A stretch of 64,000 bases of DNA from Caprella mutica (GCA_947561585.1 CANNZV010001029.1:124001-188000), one strand, 5' to 3'. Numbered from the stretch's first letter, positions 1 through 11,502 are shown. Program-made: numbers and translations. Notes: a model not told the origin generated them from the sequence alone.

Positions 1-150
1 AATATATGGTAAATGAAATATAAGCTTAAATATTCTAATCTAAAGTCCTGAAACTGTTTTGATACCAACCAAATTCAAATCGAATAAATATTTAGGAATT
101 CATGAAAGTGTAGAGCGTGGAGCACTAAAATGATGCACTCTGTATATTGG

Positions 151-270
151 AATCTTAAGATTCCATCACCTAAAGGAATATAATTCCTAAATTCTCATGG
201 GAGAACTTGGAATATTCCGGGTGTCAGGTTACTCTAGTTTACGGGCCTTTGTTTCCCTCTCTTTGTTCTA
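151..270 (+). repeat. Family F repeat, left copy of an inverted pair
   Basis: About 120 bp that reappears in reverse complement at 5171-5290 with roughly 80% identity by eye. Shared landmarks in order are ATTCCATCACC, TTGGAATATTCC, GTGTCAGGTTA, CTAGTTTACGGG and a CT-rich end reaching TTTGTTC. It may be one arm of a large inverted-repeat element or just an independent dispersed copy. Confidence 0.7.
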
Positions 271-810
271 GATCTGAAGCTTGATATATTGTATCTTCTT
301 TGCCTTTAGAGATGAAGATTCTATTATTCCATCTTCAAAGATCTGAAGCTAGATCGAAGATCTTCGTTACTTTACGCTCTTCGATTAAAATTCGAATATT
401 CTGTCTTCAAAGATGTCAAGCTAGATATATTGTATCTTCTTCACTTAAAAGCTCTTCAGATCATCTTCTAACGTTCAGTCATCAAAGAAATTCTATATCG
501 TAGCTTCATTCTTCGCAGAGTATCAACCGATCGATGGCAATATGTTTGAAATCTCACGTAAGCCACTCTTCTTTCCGCCGAATAGAATTCTCTTTTCATT
601 TGAAGGAATACAAAAAGGATATCCCTTTGTGCTGGTCTGTTGCGTCAAAACCCAGTTTGAAGACCACACTTCCCACCACAATTCGAATTGATTCATAGAT
701 TTTCTTCTGGATTCTATATTTCAACCGAATCGAGTGTTAATTTTATTAAATGATTTTAGCGACTTGGATATTTTGGTGTAAAGGTTAAAGAACAGCTGTT
801 AATTTTTTAT
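271..810. other. Unique AT-rich sequence, no gene recognised
   Basis: The phrase ATCTGAAGCT(A/T)GAT and related GATCTTC/CTTCAAAGAT words recur between about 270 and 470, suggesting a very decayed tandem repeat. The 67-residue frame at 300-503 lies in this repetitive stretch and resembles nothing I know. Confidence 0.4.
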
Positions 811-813
811 ACA

Positions 814-1337
814 ACTAGATTATGTGCACTCGGTGGAGCGCATACCTTCGCCTCCGCTTTGACCCGTTCTCTCCCAAAACTAAGGAAACTGCTAACTGGA
901 TAATAACCAATCGTCCCACCAAGTTTCATGCAATATGGTACAATAGTTTTTGAGTTATAAATGACCTTGACCTTTGACCGGATCGCTTCCAAAATTCTAC
1001 CAGATCGTTCCTGGTCATTGACCAATTGTACGATCAAATTTCAGACAATTTGGTTGAATACTTTTTGAATTACAAATGGCCTTGACCTTGACCTTTGATC
1101 TTTGACCCAATCACTCTCAAAATCTATCAAAATGGTTCCTGCATATTGACCAATCGTTCCACCCAGTATCATGCAATATGGGTCGATACTTTTTGAGTTA
1201 TAAATGACCGTGACCTTGACCTTTGGCCGGGTCACTCCCAAAAGACTAGCAGCAGGTCATGGACATGGACCAATCGTTTCACCAAATTTCAGGCAATTTG
1301 GTTGATCACTTTTTAAGTTAAGTGAATAACAAGATGA

Positions 1338-1372
<35 letters not shown>

Positions 1373-1449
1373 ACAAATAAACAAATAAACAAATAAATAA
1401 ATAAATTCCGATGAAAATATAACCTTCCGCAAGATTGCGAAGGTAATTA
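814..1449 (+). repeat. Family A modular element, copy A1 (near full length)
   Basis: The head contains GTGCACTCGGTGGAGCGCAT followed by ACCTTCGC. Four tandem modules of about 115-125 bp follow, each ending near TTTTTGAGTTATAAATGACC and TTGACCTTTGACC. Modules 1 and 3 carry the CAAGTTTCATGCAATATGG type, modules 2 and 4 the CAAATTTCAGGCAATTTGG type. After AACAAGATGAT comes an (ATAA)n tract with ACAA interruptions at about 1338-1405. The 3' end is a hairpin CCTTCCGCAAGATTGCGAAGG at 1422-1442. No coding capacity is seen, so it must be non-autonomous. A 71-bp minisatellite starts only about 40 bp downstream. Confidence 0.85.
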
Positions 1450-1488
1450 ATTAGTGAACAGTTAATTGATTCGTATTTGCAAGAAGAT

Positions 1489-1854
1489 ACAAATAATATT
1501 CCACTATAGGGATGAACTCTTACGGTGAAGAACATTCATACAATATCTATTTACAGTCAATACAAATAATATTACACTAGGGATGAACTCTTACGGTGAA
1601 GAACATTCATACAATATCTATTTACAGTCAATACAAATAATATTCCACTAGGATGAACTCTTACGGTGAAGAACATTCATACAATATCTATTTACAGTCA
1701 ATACAAATAATATTACACTAGGGATGAACTCTTACGGTGAAGAACATTCATACAATATCTATTTACAGTCAATATAAATAATATTCCACTAGGGATGAAC
1801 TCTTACGGTGAAGAACATTCATACAATATCTATTTACAGTCAATACAAATAATT
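1489..1854. repeat. 71-bp minisatellite, five units
   Basis: Five units with GATGAACTCTTACGGTGAAG at 1511, 1582, 1652, 1723 and 1794, a spacing of 70-71 bp. Units also share ACATTCATACAATATCTATT and a TTTACAGTCAATACAAATAA junction. A single unit of the same sequence occurs in reverse orientation at 12400-12487. Confidence 0.95.
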
Positions 1855-2337
1855 AAAATGTGTAAATAATATCGTAAATGAAGTGACAAATTAGTTCATT
1901 TCATATATGTCACACGAGATAAAAATGTTACTTTTATCACAGAAACTCTAATTTGATGCTATTTGTTGAATTATTTAAGATATCATTTAATTAGGTACCA
2001 TTTTCTTCTATCTCCTCTATATGTATCCATGTTTACAATCCCTATTCACAAACAGTATCCACACGGTATCCACACGGTATCCTCACGGTATCCTATTGTT
2101 TATTGTTACAATCGGCAATCCATAGACATCGATAGAGGTATCGTACGTCGTACTGTCGTACAAAGAGGTATGACAACTAAAGATATAATGAATTTAATGA
2201 TTTCAGTGACGTTTCAATGCTTTAATAAGAGCCTATGTCTGTCTGTCCGTCACACTGACTTAATAATACGCTTGACTGCCAGTTGGTGGCATGGGTACTG
2301 GATAATAAATATATGGTTTGTGTCTGTCTGTCCGTCA
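1855..2337. other. Intergenic AT-rich sequence with small local duplications
   Basis: CACGGTATCC is repeated three times near 2060-2090. The phrase TCTGTCTGTCCGTCACAC occurs twice, near 2237 and 2321, the second directly in front of the family E repeat. No gene is supported. Confidence 0.5.
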
Positions 2338-2510
2338 CACCAAATTATTCTGATATCAGTTCAATAAATGGATTTAATAACTAAATTTTATAATATTTTA
2401 TTCTGTTTAAAATATTGCAGTAAGAGTCAGGGATAATAATTATTACATAAATTGAACTACCATCAGTGAACATGAGATGACATTATTTTGACGGCACGGG
2501 TACACTAGTC
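2338..2510 (+). repeat. Family E dispersed repeat, copy 1
   Basis: Matches 48317-48512 in the same orientation. The pair shares CACCAAATTATTCTGATATC, then TTCAATAA, GTCAGGGATAATAATTATTA, CATAAATTGAACTACCATCA, GTGAACATGA and finally ACGGCACG(G/C)G. The two copies differ by several indels in the middle. No terminal repeats or coding sequence were seen, so the class is unknown. Confidence 0.85.
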
Positions 2511-2682
2511 TTCCATAATATTGCCATTTCCATGCGATAAATTTGATACCCAGTAAATTTAAATAAATTTTGCCATCTTAATAATAAATACACATTTGTA
2601 GGCTGAAGAATTGTAAATGTGGAAAAGCTTTTACCGGCAATGTGTGTGTGCCAGTTGCACTTCTAGGGAACATTGGTAGAGC

Positions 2683-2752
2683 ATTCCCTGGGAATAGTAG
2701 GCCTATTCCCTGGGAATATTAGGCCTATTCCAAGGGAATGTTAGGCCTATTC
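2683..2752. repeat. 22-bp repeat, three units
   Basis: Three units built on ATTCCCTGGGAATATTAGGC with CT completing the unit. The core is a palindrome (TTCCCTGGGAA), reminiscent of the CCCAGG words in the 42-bp array at 19291-19773, although the link is weak. Confidence 0.75.
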
Positions 2753-3086
2753 CGATGCAGAATAGGAACATATATTCCTACTCCACCAATTGGATCATAA
2801 GTTCTTATTATTATGATGTTTGGCTCAGATGAATGAAATAAATATCGATTATTTCAGTATATAAATATAAATAAATTGAGTCCAAGAACATGCGCATTGA
2901 AGAACATGTCTCCTATTTATTTTGAATGCATGAATAGTGTATGCTAAATTTAAGGGATTGATATTGGTACTTTATTATCGAAGATCAGGGAGGTTTTCGT
3001 CATCCATGATTGTACGCCATTATGCAATGAATGTGATTATTGAGATGGGTATTGTAGTCCATCTTTGAAGGGTATTCCCTTCATAT

Positions 3087-3330
3087 CTGATGGGTATTCT
3101 CTCTCCATCACTTCCATTTGATGGGTATTCCCTCTCCACCTCCCCATCTGATGGGTATGTCCTCTCCACCTCCCCATCTGATGGGTATTCCCTCTCCACC
3201 TCCCCATCTGATGGGTATTCCCTCTCCACCTCCCCATCTGATGGGTATTCCCTCTCCACCTCCCCATCTGATGGGTATTCCCTCTCCACCTCCCCATCTG
3301 ATGGGTATTCCCTCTCCATCTTTTCCTTTG
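3087..3330. repeat. 30-bp minisatellite, about eight units
   Basis: The unit begins ATGGGTATTCCCTCTCCACC and ends TCCCCATCTG. The middle units are almost identical and the outer ones are diverged. Because 30 is a multiple of three, several frames on both strands stay open, giving overlapping false reading frames of 73-107 residues. Confidence 0.95.
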
Positions 3331-3440
3331 AGGCAATAACCAATAAAAATGAAATCCATTTCTTGTAGCAGGCTGAGAATTCTATTCCACGGATGGAGGA
3401 GATTGCCTGAGGTGAGATTTAAAAGCCATTCACTCTAACT

Positions 3441-3467
3441 CCCTCTCTCTCTCTCTCTCTCTCTCTT
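3441..3467. repeat. (CT)n microsatellite
   Basis: An uninterrupted CT dinucleotide run of about 25 bases, preceded by CTCTAACTCC. Confidence 0.9.
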
Positions 3468-3621
3468 CATCTCCCTAAATCTCAGCCAAATCAAATGCAC
3501 CGAAGGAAAAAGAGGAACACTTTTTTAACCATTTATTTGTCCTTAAAGAATGTATCGATGCATTTGTTAATAGTGTGCGTGTTAGTGTTGATATAATTAT
3601 TTTCTTTAATCAAAAGCTGTT

Positions 3622-3812
3622 ATTATATAACTTTGTCTGATAATTTGGTATTGTAAAGTAACCAAAAAAGTTATGTCCGTTTTTTGAAGTAAAAGAAAAG
3701 GCTTCACACTAGTGTAATTTATATTTAGGCTTCGAAGTAATCGCCATCCAGCTCCTTCAGCTTTCGCGTGCCAACATATACATGCGGTAAGACTCGGCGG
3801 TTTTTGACGCGA
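3622..3812 (-). pseudogene. Mariner transposase C-terminal fragment (reverse strand)
   Basis: Read on the minus strand, the stretch just before the stop codon near 3727 encodes LKELDGDYFEA, the typical end of a mariner transposase (W..C....GDYFE). After the stop, the non-coding tail runs to TTGGTTACTTT near 3650, which also closes the plus-strand mariner relic at 4430-4540. Only the last 20 or so residues are readable; upstream the frame is lost where the plus-strand fragment begins. This is therefore the 3' end of a separate or inverted mariner copy. Confidence 0.6.
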
Positions 3813-3818
3813 AACGAG

Positions 3819-4430
3819 TGGTAGCCAGCGTATCACTGCTTACTCGCCATCGTAACGCACCTTCATTCAATCGGTGCTTGTCAGAAATGAAAATAGGGTA
3901 CGGCAAAAAATCAAAAGTACTCCAGACATTTGTTGCTACATCAGGATACCCTTTTTCACTCCGCAACACCCGTAAGCATCTTCGCAAGATTGTGCTTTGT
4001 AATGATGGACACTGGACAGGTCGTCAAGTCGTTCAATATGAGCTGCTACCAACGGACCATAAGATCACTCGGGACGTATACTCGGAACAATTGGAACGTA
4101 TGCGACAGGCATTCCGACAGAAGGAGTCCAGAACTGGTGAATCGCAAATGTGTGCTTATCCTACATGATTACACAAGATCGCATGTTGAACGAGTTGTCA
4201 GGAATAACATACTTCAAATTCAGTGAGAGACTACTTTTTCCTTGCGCCATCCGATTACTACCTCTTCCTGGAAAATAAACTTGGTGAGAAATCATCACCA
4301 GTGCAGTAGACTTGCACCAAACCCTCACGTTCTTCTTCACGTCCAAAGTCCAGGTACTATAACCGCAAGATGATTGAACAGTTGGAGACACGTTAGTAAA
4401 AGGTGCTGGATGCCGTTGACTTCGAAGACT
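3819..4430 (+). pseudogene. Mariner-type transposase, degraded
   Basis: Frames must be changed several times to read it. LLTRHRNAPSFNRC at about 3836-3880 matches the mariner stretch before the first catalytic aspartate, but that aspartate is not recognisable. VVQYELLPTDHKITRDVYSE (about 4030-4090) matches the conserved H.ELL..G.T....Y..QL segment. LILHDYTRSHVERVVR keeps the second aspartate (codon at 4167). SDYYLF keeps the third (codon at 4253). These codons are 86 nt apart instead of the 105 nt expected for D34D, so about 19 nt are missing. The end reads KVLDAVDFED then a stop near 4430. The N-terminal DNA-binding half is absent. Non-functional. Confidence 0.8.
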
Positions 4431-4569
4431 AAATATATGTTACACATTACACTTACTGTGAAATATTATATTGTTCCTTCTAAAGCAAACATATATTTTC
4501 GGTTACTTTTCTGAATGGTTCTATAGATATCTTTTCTTACAAAAAATAAAGATAATTTAACCAACAAAG

Positions 4570-5170
4570 ATTAAGAGCTAGAGGCCACACATAATTCTAC
4601 ATGACTTCACCGGTGGCCGGAAATCTCGGTCTATGAAATTTCGGTAAATAAATGGCCTCGACATAAATGACCGTTATGTAGTTTGCTGTATCCAATAGTT
4701 TGTTGACCTGCACACTTCATGATCGATTAATGACATGGCGGTATTCCCCCATATACATCTAATTCATAAGTTCTATTTCTACCTGAGACCGAATGTTCAG
4801 AGACCGAAATTCCCGATACTGAATTTTCCACTCAAATCTCATATTAAATAAATGTCAAAACATGTCAAAATTATTAATGTTACGTATCATTTTACACCGG
4901 GTAATGATGTTATCAGCTTTCAATAAAATACACTACACATTTTAGTAAACTGTACTAGAAATGCACTAGTACAAAATTTGCACCAATGTTCTAGAAATAT
5001 ACATTCCTATTTCCTTTTCCCCATTCACTATATCTTCATTCACTACCATCTCTTTCATTTCCCACTCCATTTTCCTCGTTCATTCTCCTTCCTCTTCACA
5101 CCATTTCAATCTTCAATTACTCTGCCTCTTTCATTACAGTTAATAATGTGACGTCACGTTTGTTATCTTA
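4570..5170. other. Unique sequence, no gene recognised
   Basis: AT-rich DNA with a CT-rich patch at about 5030-5115. A pair of words, GGCCGGAAATCTCGGTC near 4615 and GACCGAAATTCCCG near 4800, could be the worn ends of a small inverted-repeat element, but the match is short. Confidence 0.35.
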
Positions 5171-5290
5171 GGAACAAAGGAAGAGAGACAAAGAGCCCGT
5201 AAACTAGAATAACCTGACACCTGGAATATTCCAAGAGCTCACGTGAGAATTCAGAATTAATTCACATTGGTGATGGAATTTTTAAATTTC
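5171..5290 (-). repeat. Family F repeat, right copy of an inverted pair
   Basis: Reverse complement of 151-270. The two copies face each other 5 kb apart and enclose family A copy A1, family E copy 1 and the mariner relics. Confidence 0.7.
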
Positions 5291-5357
5291 GAAAAAAGAT
5301 GGGGGAAGATATTTAGTTATTTGGAAAAAAACAACGTACAAACGAACATGTTTGAGT

Positions 5358-6396
5358 GAAGTACCCACAGATTTAGAGCAATAGAAGTACCCACAGATTT
5401 AGAGCAATAGAAGTACCCACAGATTTAGAGCAATAGAAGTACCCACAGATTTAGAGCAATAGAAGTACCCACAGATTTAGAGCAATAGAAGTACCCACAG
5501 ATTTAGAGCAATAGAAGTACCCACAGATTTAGAGCAATAGAAGTACCCACAGATTTAGAGCAATAGAAGTACCCACAGATTTAGAGCAATAGAAATACCC
5601 ACAGATTTAGAGCAATAGAAGTACCCACAGATTTAGAGCAATAGAAGTACCCACAGATTTAGAGCAATAGAAGTACCCACAGATTTAGAGCAATAGAAGT
5701 ACCCACAGATTTAGAGCAATAGAAGTACCCACAGATTTAGAGCAATAGAAGTACCCACAGATTTAGAGCAATAGAAGTACCCACAGATTTAGAGTAATAG
5801 AAGTACCCACAGATTTACAGCAATAGAAGTACCCACAGATTTACAGCAATAGAAGTACCCACAGATTTAGAGCAATAGAAGTACCCACAGATTTACAGCA
5901 ATAGAAGTACCCACAGATTTAGAGCAATAGAAGTACCCACAGATTTAGAGCAATAGAAGTACCCACAGATTTACAGAAATAGAAGTACCAACAGATTTAG
6001 AGTAATAGAAGTACCCACAGATTTACAGCAATAGAAGTACCCACAGATTTACAGCAATAGAAGTACCCACAGATTTAGAGCAATAGAAGTACCCACAGAT
6101 TTAGAGCAATAGAAGTACCCACAGATTTAGAGCAATAGAAGTACCCACAGATTTAGAGCAATAGAAGTACCCACAGATTTAGAGCAATAGAAGTACCCAC
6201 AGATTTAGAGCAATAGAAGTACCCCACAGATTTAGAGTAATAGAAGTACCCACAGATTTACAGCAATAGAAGTACCCACAGATTTACAGCAATAGAAGTA
6301 CCCACAGATTTAGAGCAATAGAAGTACCCACAGATTTAGAGCAATAGAAGTACCCACAGATTTAGAGCAATAGAAGTACCCACAGATTTAGAGCAA
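5358..6396. repeat. 26-bp minisatellite, about 40 units
   Basis: The unit is GAAGTACCCACAGATTTAGA followed by GCAATA. Main variants are TTACAG for TTAGAG and GTAATA for GCAATA. The TTACAG variant clusters at 5810-6060 and recurs at 6258-6290. One unit near 6223 has an extra C. Confidence 0.97.
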
Positions 6397-6808
6397 TATT
6401 TGAAATTTTAAAAGTCAGGGAATAAATTATCCAAAAATATATCGTTTAATATCATTTGATTTATTCTGCAGTTCTGCAGTTATTTATACTAAATTATTCG
6501 GTATTATAATTTACCAAAAGGTTCTAAGTTTAGTATTTAGGAGGTTATTTAGTTAAATATTCCAACAATGGAATTAATTAATGAATATTTAATCATCAAG
6601 TAACGACTGAAATGATTAAATAGCAAATATATTTCTCCTTATCTTCTCTGTGTGCGTTCACGTCATCTTCTTTTCTATTCATTTATCGTCTCTCTGCGTC
6701 CAAGTTCTGAAGAGTGGCAAAAGTTGAGCAGATTTGGGGAGCAAATTACAACAGTTCGTTCAGATGCAATAATTATAGGAAATAATTATAAGAGAGACTT
6801 TCCCGGAG
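6397..6808. other. Unique AT-rich sequence, no gene recognised
   Basis: Nothing recognised. The base TTATAGGAG starts to recur at the right edge, where the next array begins. Confidence 0.4.
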
Positions 6809-7031
6809 AGAAAGTTATGGCGGGCCCATAGGAGATTATAGGAGAGTTATGGTGGGGCCATAGGAGATTATAGAAGAGTTATGGTGGGGCCATAGGAGAT
6901 TATAGGAAAGTTATGATGGGGCCATAAAAGATTGTAGGAGAGTTATGGTGGGGCCATAGAAGATTATAGGAGAATTGGTGGGGCCATAGGAGTTTATAGG
7001 AAATTCATGGTGGGGCCATAGAAGATTAAAT
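6809..7031. repeat. 32-bp minisatellite, about seven units
   Basis: The unit contains GAGTTATGGTGGGGCCATAG then GAGATTATAGGA. Anchors at 6844 and 6876 give the 32-bp spacing. The units are moderately diverged, which suggests an older array than its neighbour at 7215. Confidence 0.92.
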
Positions 7032-7214
7032 ATTTTCCCACCTTCATATCCTATAGCCCCACCATTCCTCTACGTATCTAGTACGTAGATCTACAACGTA
7101 GATGTTTCATAACGATGTAGCAGATGCCCCGCATCTGTTGCTTCATCGATTCATTTCGTACATCTAACTTTGTGAAACATCGGTTTTCAATATCGAAACT
7201 ACGACAAAAGAATG

Positions 7215-10105
7215 AAATCTTAGATGTTAGGATATTGTGGCAAATGATCTTAGAGGATAGGATATTGTGGCAAATGATCTTAGAGGATAGGATATTGTGG
7301 CAAATGATCTTAGAGGATAGGATATTGTGGCAAATGATCTTAGAAGATAGGATATTGTGGCAAATGATCTTAGATGTTGGGATATTGTGGCAAATGATCT
7401 TAGATGTTGGGATATTGTGGCAAATGATCTTAGATGTTAGGATATTGTGGCAAATGATCTTAGAAGATAGGATATTGTGGCAAATGATCTTAGATGTTGG
7501 GATATTGTGGCAAATGATCTTAGATGTTGGGATATTGTGGCAAATGATCTTAGATGTTAAGATATTGTGGCAAACGATCTTAGAAGATAGGATATTGTGG
7601 CAAATGATCTTAGATGTTGGGATATTGTGGCAAATGATCTTAGATGTTGGGATATTGTGGCAAATGATCTTAGATGTTAGGATATTGTCGCAAATGATCT
7701 TAGATGTTAGGATATTGTGGCAAATGATCTTAGATGTGGGGATATTGTGGCAAATGATCTTAGATGTTAGGATATTGTGGCAAATGATCTTAGATGTTAG
7801 GATATTGTGGCAAATGATCTTAGATGTGGGGATATTGTGGCAAATGATCTTAGATGTTAGGATATTGTGGCAAATGATCTTAGATGTTAGGATATTGTGG
7901 CAAATGATCTTAGATGTTAGGATATTGTGGCAAATGATCTTAGATGTGAGGATATTGTGGCAAATGATCTTAGATGTTAGGATATTGTCGCAAATGATCT
8001 TAGATGTTAGGATATTGTGGCAAATGATCTTAGATGTGGGGATATTGTGGCAAATGATCTTAGATGTTAGGATATTGTGGCAAATGATCTTAGATGTTAG
8101 GATATTGTGGCAAATGATCTTAGATGTGGGGATATTGTGGCAAATGATCTTAGATGTTAGGATATTGTGGCAAATGATCTTAGATGTTAGGATATTGTGG
8201 CAAATGATCTTAGATGTTAGGATATTGTGGCAAATGATCTTAGATGTTAGGATATTGTGGCAAATGATCTTAGATGTTAGGATATTGTGGCAAATGATCT
8301 TAGATGTGGGGATATTGTGGCAAATGATCTTAGATGTTAGGATATTGTGGCAAATGATCTTAGATGTTAGGATATTGTGGCAAATGATCTTAGATGTTAG
8401 GATATTGTGGCAAATGATCTTAGATGTTAGGATATTGTGGCAAATGATCTTAGATGTTAGGATATTGTGGCAAATGATCTTAGATGTTAGGATATTGTGG
8501 CAAATGATCTTAGATGTTAGGATATTGTGGCAAATGATCTTAGATGTTAGGATATTGTGGCAAATGATCTTAGATGTTAGGATATTGTGGCAAATGATCT
8601 TAGATGTTAGGATATTGTGGTAAATGATCTTAGATGTTGGGATATTGTGGCAAATGATCTTAGATGTTAGGATATTGTGGCAAATGATCTTAGATGTTAG
8701 GATATTGTGGCAAATGATCTTAGATGTGGGGATATTGTGGCAAATGATCTTAGATGTTAGGATATTGTGGCAAATGATCTTAGATGTTAGGATATTGTGG
8801 CAAATGATCTTAGATGTTAGGATATTGTGGCAAATGATCTTAGATGTTAGGATATTGTGGCAAATGATCTTAGATGATAGGATATTGTGGCAAATGATCT
8901 TAGATGTTAGGTTATTGTGGCAAATGATCTTAGATGTTAGGATATTGTGGCAAATGATCTTAGATTCTAGGATATTGTGGCAAATGATCTTAGATTCTAG
9001 GATATTGTGGCAAATGATCTTAGATGTTGGGATATTGTGGCAAATGATCTTAGATGTTAGGATATTGTGGCAAATGATCTTAGATGTTAGGATATTGTGG
9101 CAAATGATCTTAGATGTTAGGATATTGTGGCAAATGATCTTAGATGTTAGGATATTGTGGCAAATGATCTTAGATGTTAGGATATTGTGGCAAATGATCT
9201 TAGATGTTAGGATATTGTGGCAAATGATCTTAGATGATAGGATATTGTGGCAAATGATCTTAGATGTTAGGATATTGTGGCAAATAATCTTAGATGTTAG
9301 GATATTGTGGCAAATGATCTTAGATGTTAGGATATTGTGGCAAATGATCTTAGATGTTAGGATATTGTGGCAAATGATCTTAGATTCTAGGATATTGTGG
9401 CAAATGATCTTAGATGTTAGGATATTGTGGCAAATGATCTTAGATGATAGGATATTGTGGCAAATGATCTTAGATGTTAGGATATTGTGGCAAATGATCT
9501 TAGATGTTAGGATATTGTGGCAAATGATCTTAGATGTTAGGATATTGTGGCAAATGATCATAGATGTGGGGATATTGTGGCAAATGATCTTAGATGTTAG
9601 GATATTGTGGCAAATGATCTTAGATGTTAGGATATTGTGGCAAATGATCTTAGATGTTAGGATATTGTGGCAAATGATCTTAGATGTTAGGATATTGTGG
9701 CAAATGATCTTAGATGTTAGGATATTGTGGCAAATGATCTTAGATGTGGGGATATTGTGGCAAATGATCTTAGATGTTAGGATATTGTGGCAAATGATCT
9801 TAGATGTTAGGATATTGTGGCAAATGATCTTAGATGTTAGGATATTGTGGCAAATGATCTTAGATGTTAGGATATTGTGGCAAATGATCTTAGATGTTAG
9901 GATATTGTGGCAAATGATCTTAGATGTTAGGATATTGTGGCAAATGATCTTAGATGTTAGGATATTGTGGCAAATGATCTTAGATGTTAGGATATTGTGG
10001 TAAATGATCTTAGATGTTGGGATATTGTGGCAAATGATCTTAGATGTTAGGATATTGTGGCAAATGATCTTAGATGTTAGGATATTGTGGCAAATAATCT
10101 TAGAG
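7215..10105. repeat. 30-bp minisatellite, about 96 units without indels
   Basis: The unit is GATATTGTGGCAAATGATCT followed by TAGATGTTAG. From 7221 to 10100 there is not one insertion or deletion; every unit is exactly 30 bp. Variation is concentrated in the last nine bases (TAGATGTTGG, TAGATGTGGG, TAGAGGATAG, TAGAAGATAG, TAGATGATAG, TAGATTCTAG). Rare variants recur at fixed offsets: GTCG at 7688 and 7988 (300 bp apart) and GGTAAATG at 8619 and 9999 (1,380 bp, 46 units apart), so blocks were duplicated. Units at the left edge are the most variable. The 1,027-codon minus frame and the two plus frames across it are consequences of the period. Confidence 0.97.
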
Positions 10106-10566
10106 GTAGATATTATTTTTGCGAATATATCATCACAAAATGTTTCCCTTGTAAGGTTCAATCATATATCAGTTTAATCCAATTTCAAATATATATTCAA
10201 TTAATTACTTTCTATATAAAAAGCTATACACGAATTAACTTTTAAAAGAAATTGTAATATTTCTCACTCGAAATCTTGAGGCAGTTCATACAAACACCAA
10301 ATGTTCTTGAAGGGCGGTGAACTCAAACACAATATCACCACAAATGTTTATATCAGCCGGAAAGTTCTGTTTGCTCTCCAACTGCGGGGAAAATTCGTAA
10401 GTACCTCAACCACTTCTTTGTGGGGAGTTACAATAAACTGTGGGGCAATATGTTGCAACTTATAATTTAATGTGAGGAAGTAAAACTCAAATTGCTGGTG
10501 TTTGAACAATGGCTTTTGTTACATTAGATATTTCGACATGATGATATTTTAAATATTTGGATTGAT
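10106..10566. other. Unique sequence, no gene recognised
   Basis: AT-rich DNA between the 30-bp array and a family C copy. No exon-like or transposon-like signal found. Confidence 0.4.
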
Positions 10567-10900
10567 AGGGGATCTATCCTGAAGCTGTCTGTGGTGAATG
10601 GAAGAGAAGGGGGGTGGTGGCGTCCTTGGGGCCCCAAACTGTTGTAATTTGGATTATGTATTGTCTTTTTTCATTTGTTCCATGTTTATACTTTTTTGAA
10701 CGCTACTTGAAGTGTTCATTTACCATCACCTCTTCATTTTCCTCTTAGATTTGTGTTATGTATACTCATAAACTTTATTTACTATCACCTCTTCATTTTC
10801 CTCTTCCATCCATGAATTCAGCAACCGGTGCTTGTGTCCCGTTTTATCACATTCCTTGGTACGTGACTGCATCCAAGGAGTAGCTCTTCTGCATACATGA
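10567..10900 (+). repeat. Family C dispersed repeat, copy 1
   Basis: Carries in order AGCTGTCTGTGGTGAATGG, a G-rich GGTGGCGTCC, AACTGTTGTAATTTGGATTA, the phrase CACCTCTTCATTTTCCTCTT twice, TGCTTGTGTCCC, TCACATTCCTTGG and GGAGTAGCT. The same order occurs in copies at 49513, 62741 and 63316. The duplicated phrase here and at 49513 reflects an internal duplication of roughly 70 bp. No coding potential, function unknown. Confidence 0.85.
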
Positions 10901-11502
10901 GCTTTCCCACCGATTTTAGTCAGATAACTGATATTATTATATATCAAAAAGAACCTAGTTAATTTTTGATAATAATTTCAAGAAAGTAATATAAGCCGAT
11001 AAAAACGGAAATAGGGAAATTTGTGAGTTTTCTCATCACAGAACAAAAAAATTAGCCTATATATTTATAATAATTGAATACTATTTTTAGTAATAGATAT
11101 TAAAAAAAATATATGTGTTGTCGAAAAATGGGAACATACCTCGGATTCTTAACTATCAATTCTATCAGTAAATATATATTTGCCAAGATGATAACTATGA
11201 GAACTAGTAATGATTTTAATCACTGTAATTTATATAGTATTGTTAAATTGAGATTCTTATATAAATTTAATTTTAATTTACTTTTAGAATATTAAATAAT
11301 ATTATTTATTAATTATTCACGTATTAAATATTCATTTATTAAGTTATTTAATTAATAAATGATTTTAAAATTATTTGAATTATATTATAACTCAATTTTT
11401 GTAAAACGGTAAATTAAATTATGTTGTAAATTCATTTTATCCGTTTTGTGAGTGTGTCGCTACTGCAATGGAGTCTATAATTCACACACACCGTCAGTAT
11501 AC
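10901..11502. other. Very AT-rich unique sequence
   Basis: Short frames at 10756-10947 and 11113-11295 are within background expectation for this composition and resemble nothing known. Confidence 0.4.

Noticed and set aside
1963..2367. 134-codon plus frame
   Set aside because: Covers local duplications and the start of family E; composition is not protein-like.
3020..3368. Five overlapping frames of 73-107 codons
   Set aside because: 30-bp array artefacts on both strands.
7078..10161. 1,027-codon minus frame and 499- and 459-codon plus frames over the 30-bp array
   Set aside because: A 30-bp period without stops keeps frames open on both strands automatically. Variants are mostly residue-changing and the frames overlap on opposite strands. 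Kept as a low-probability finding only.
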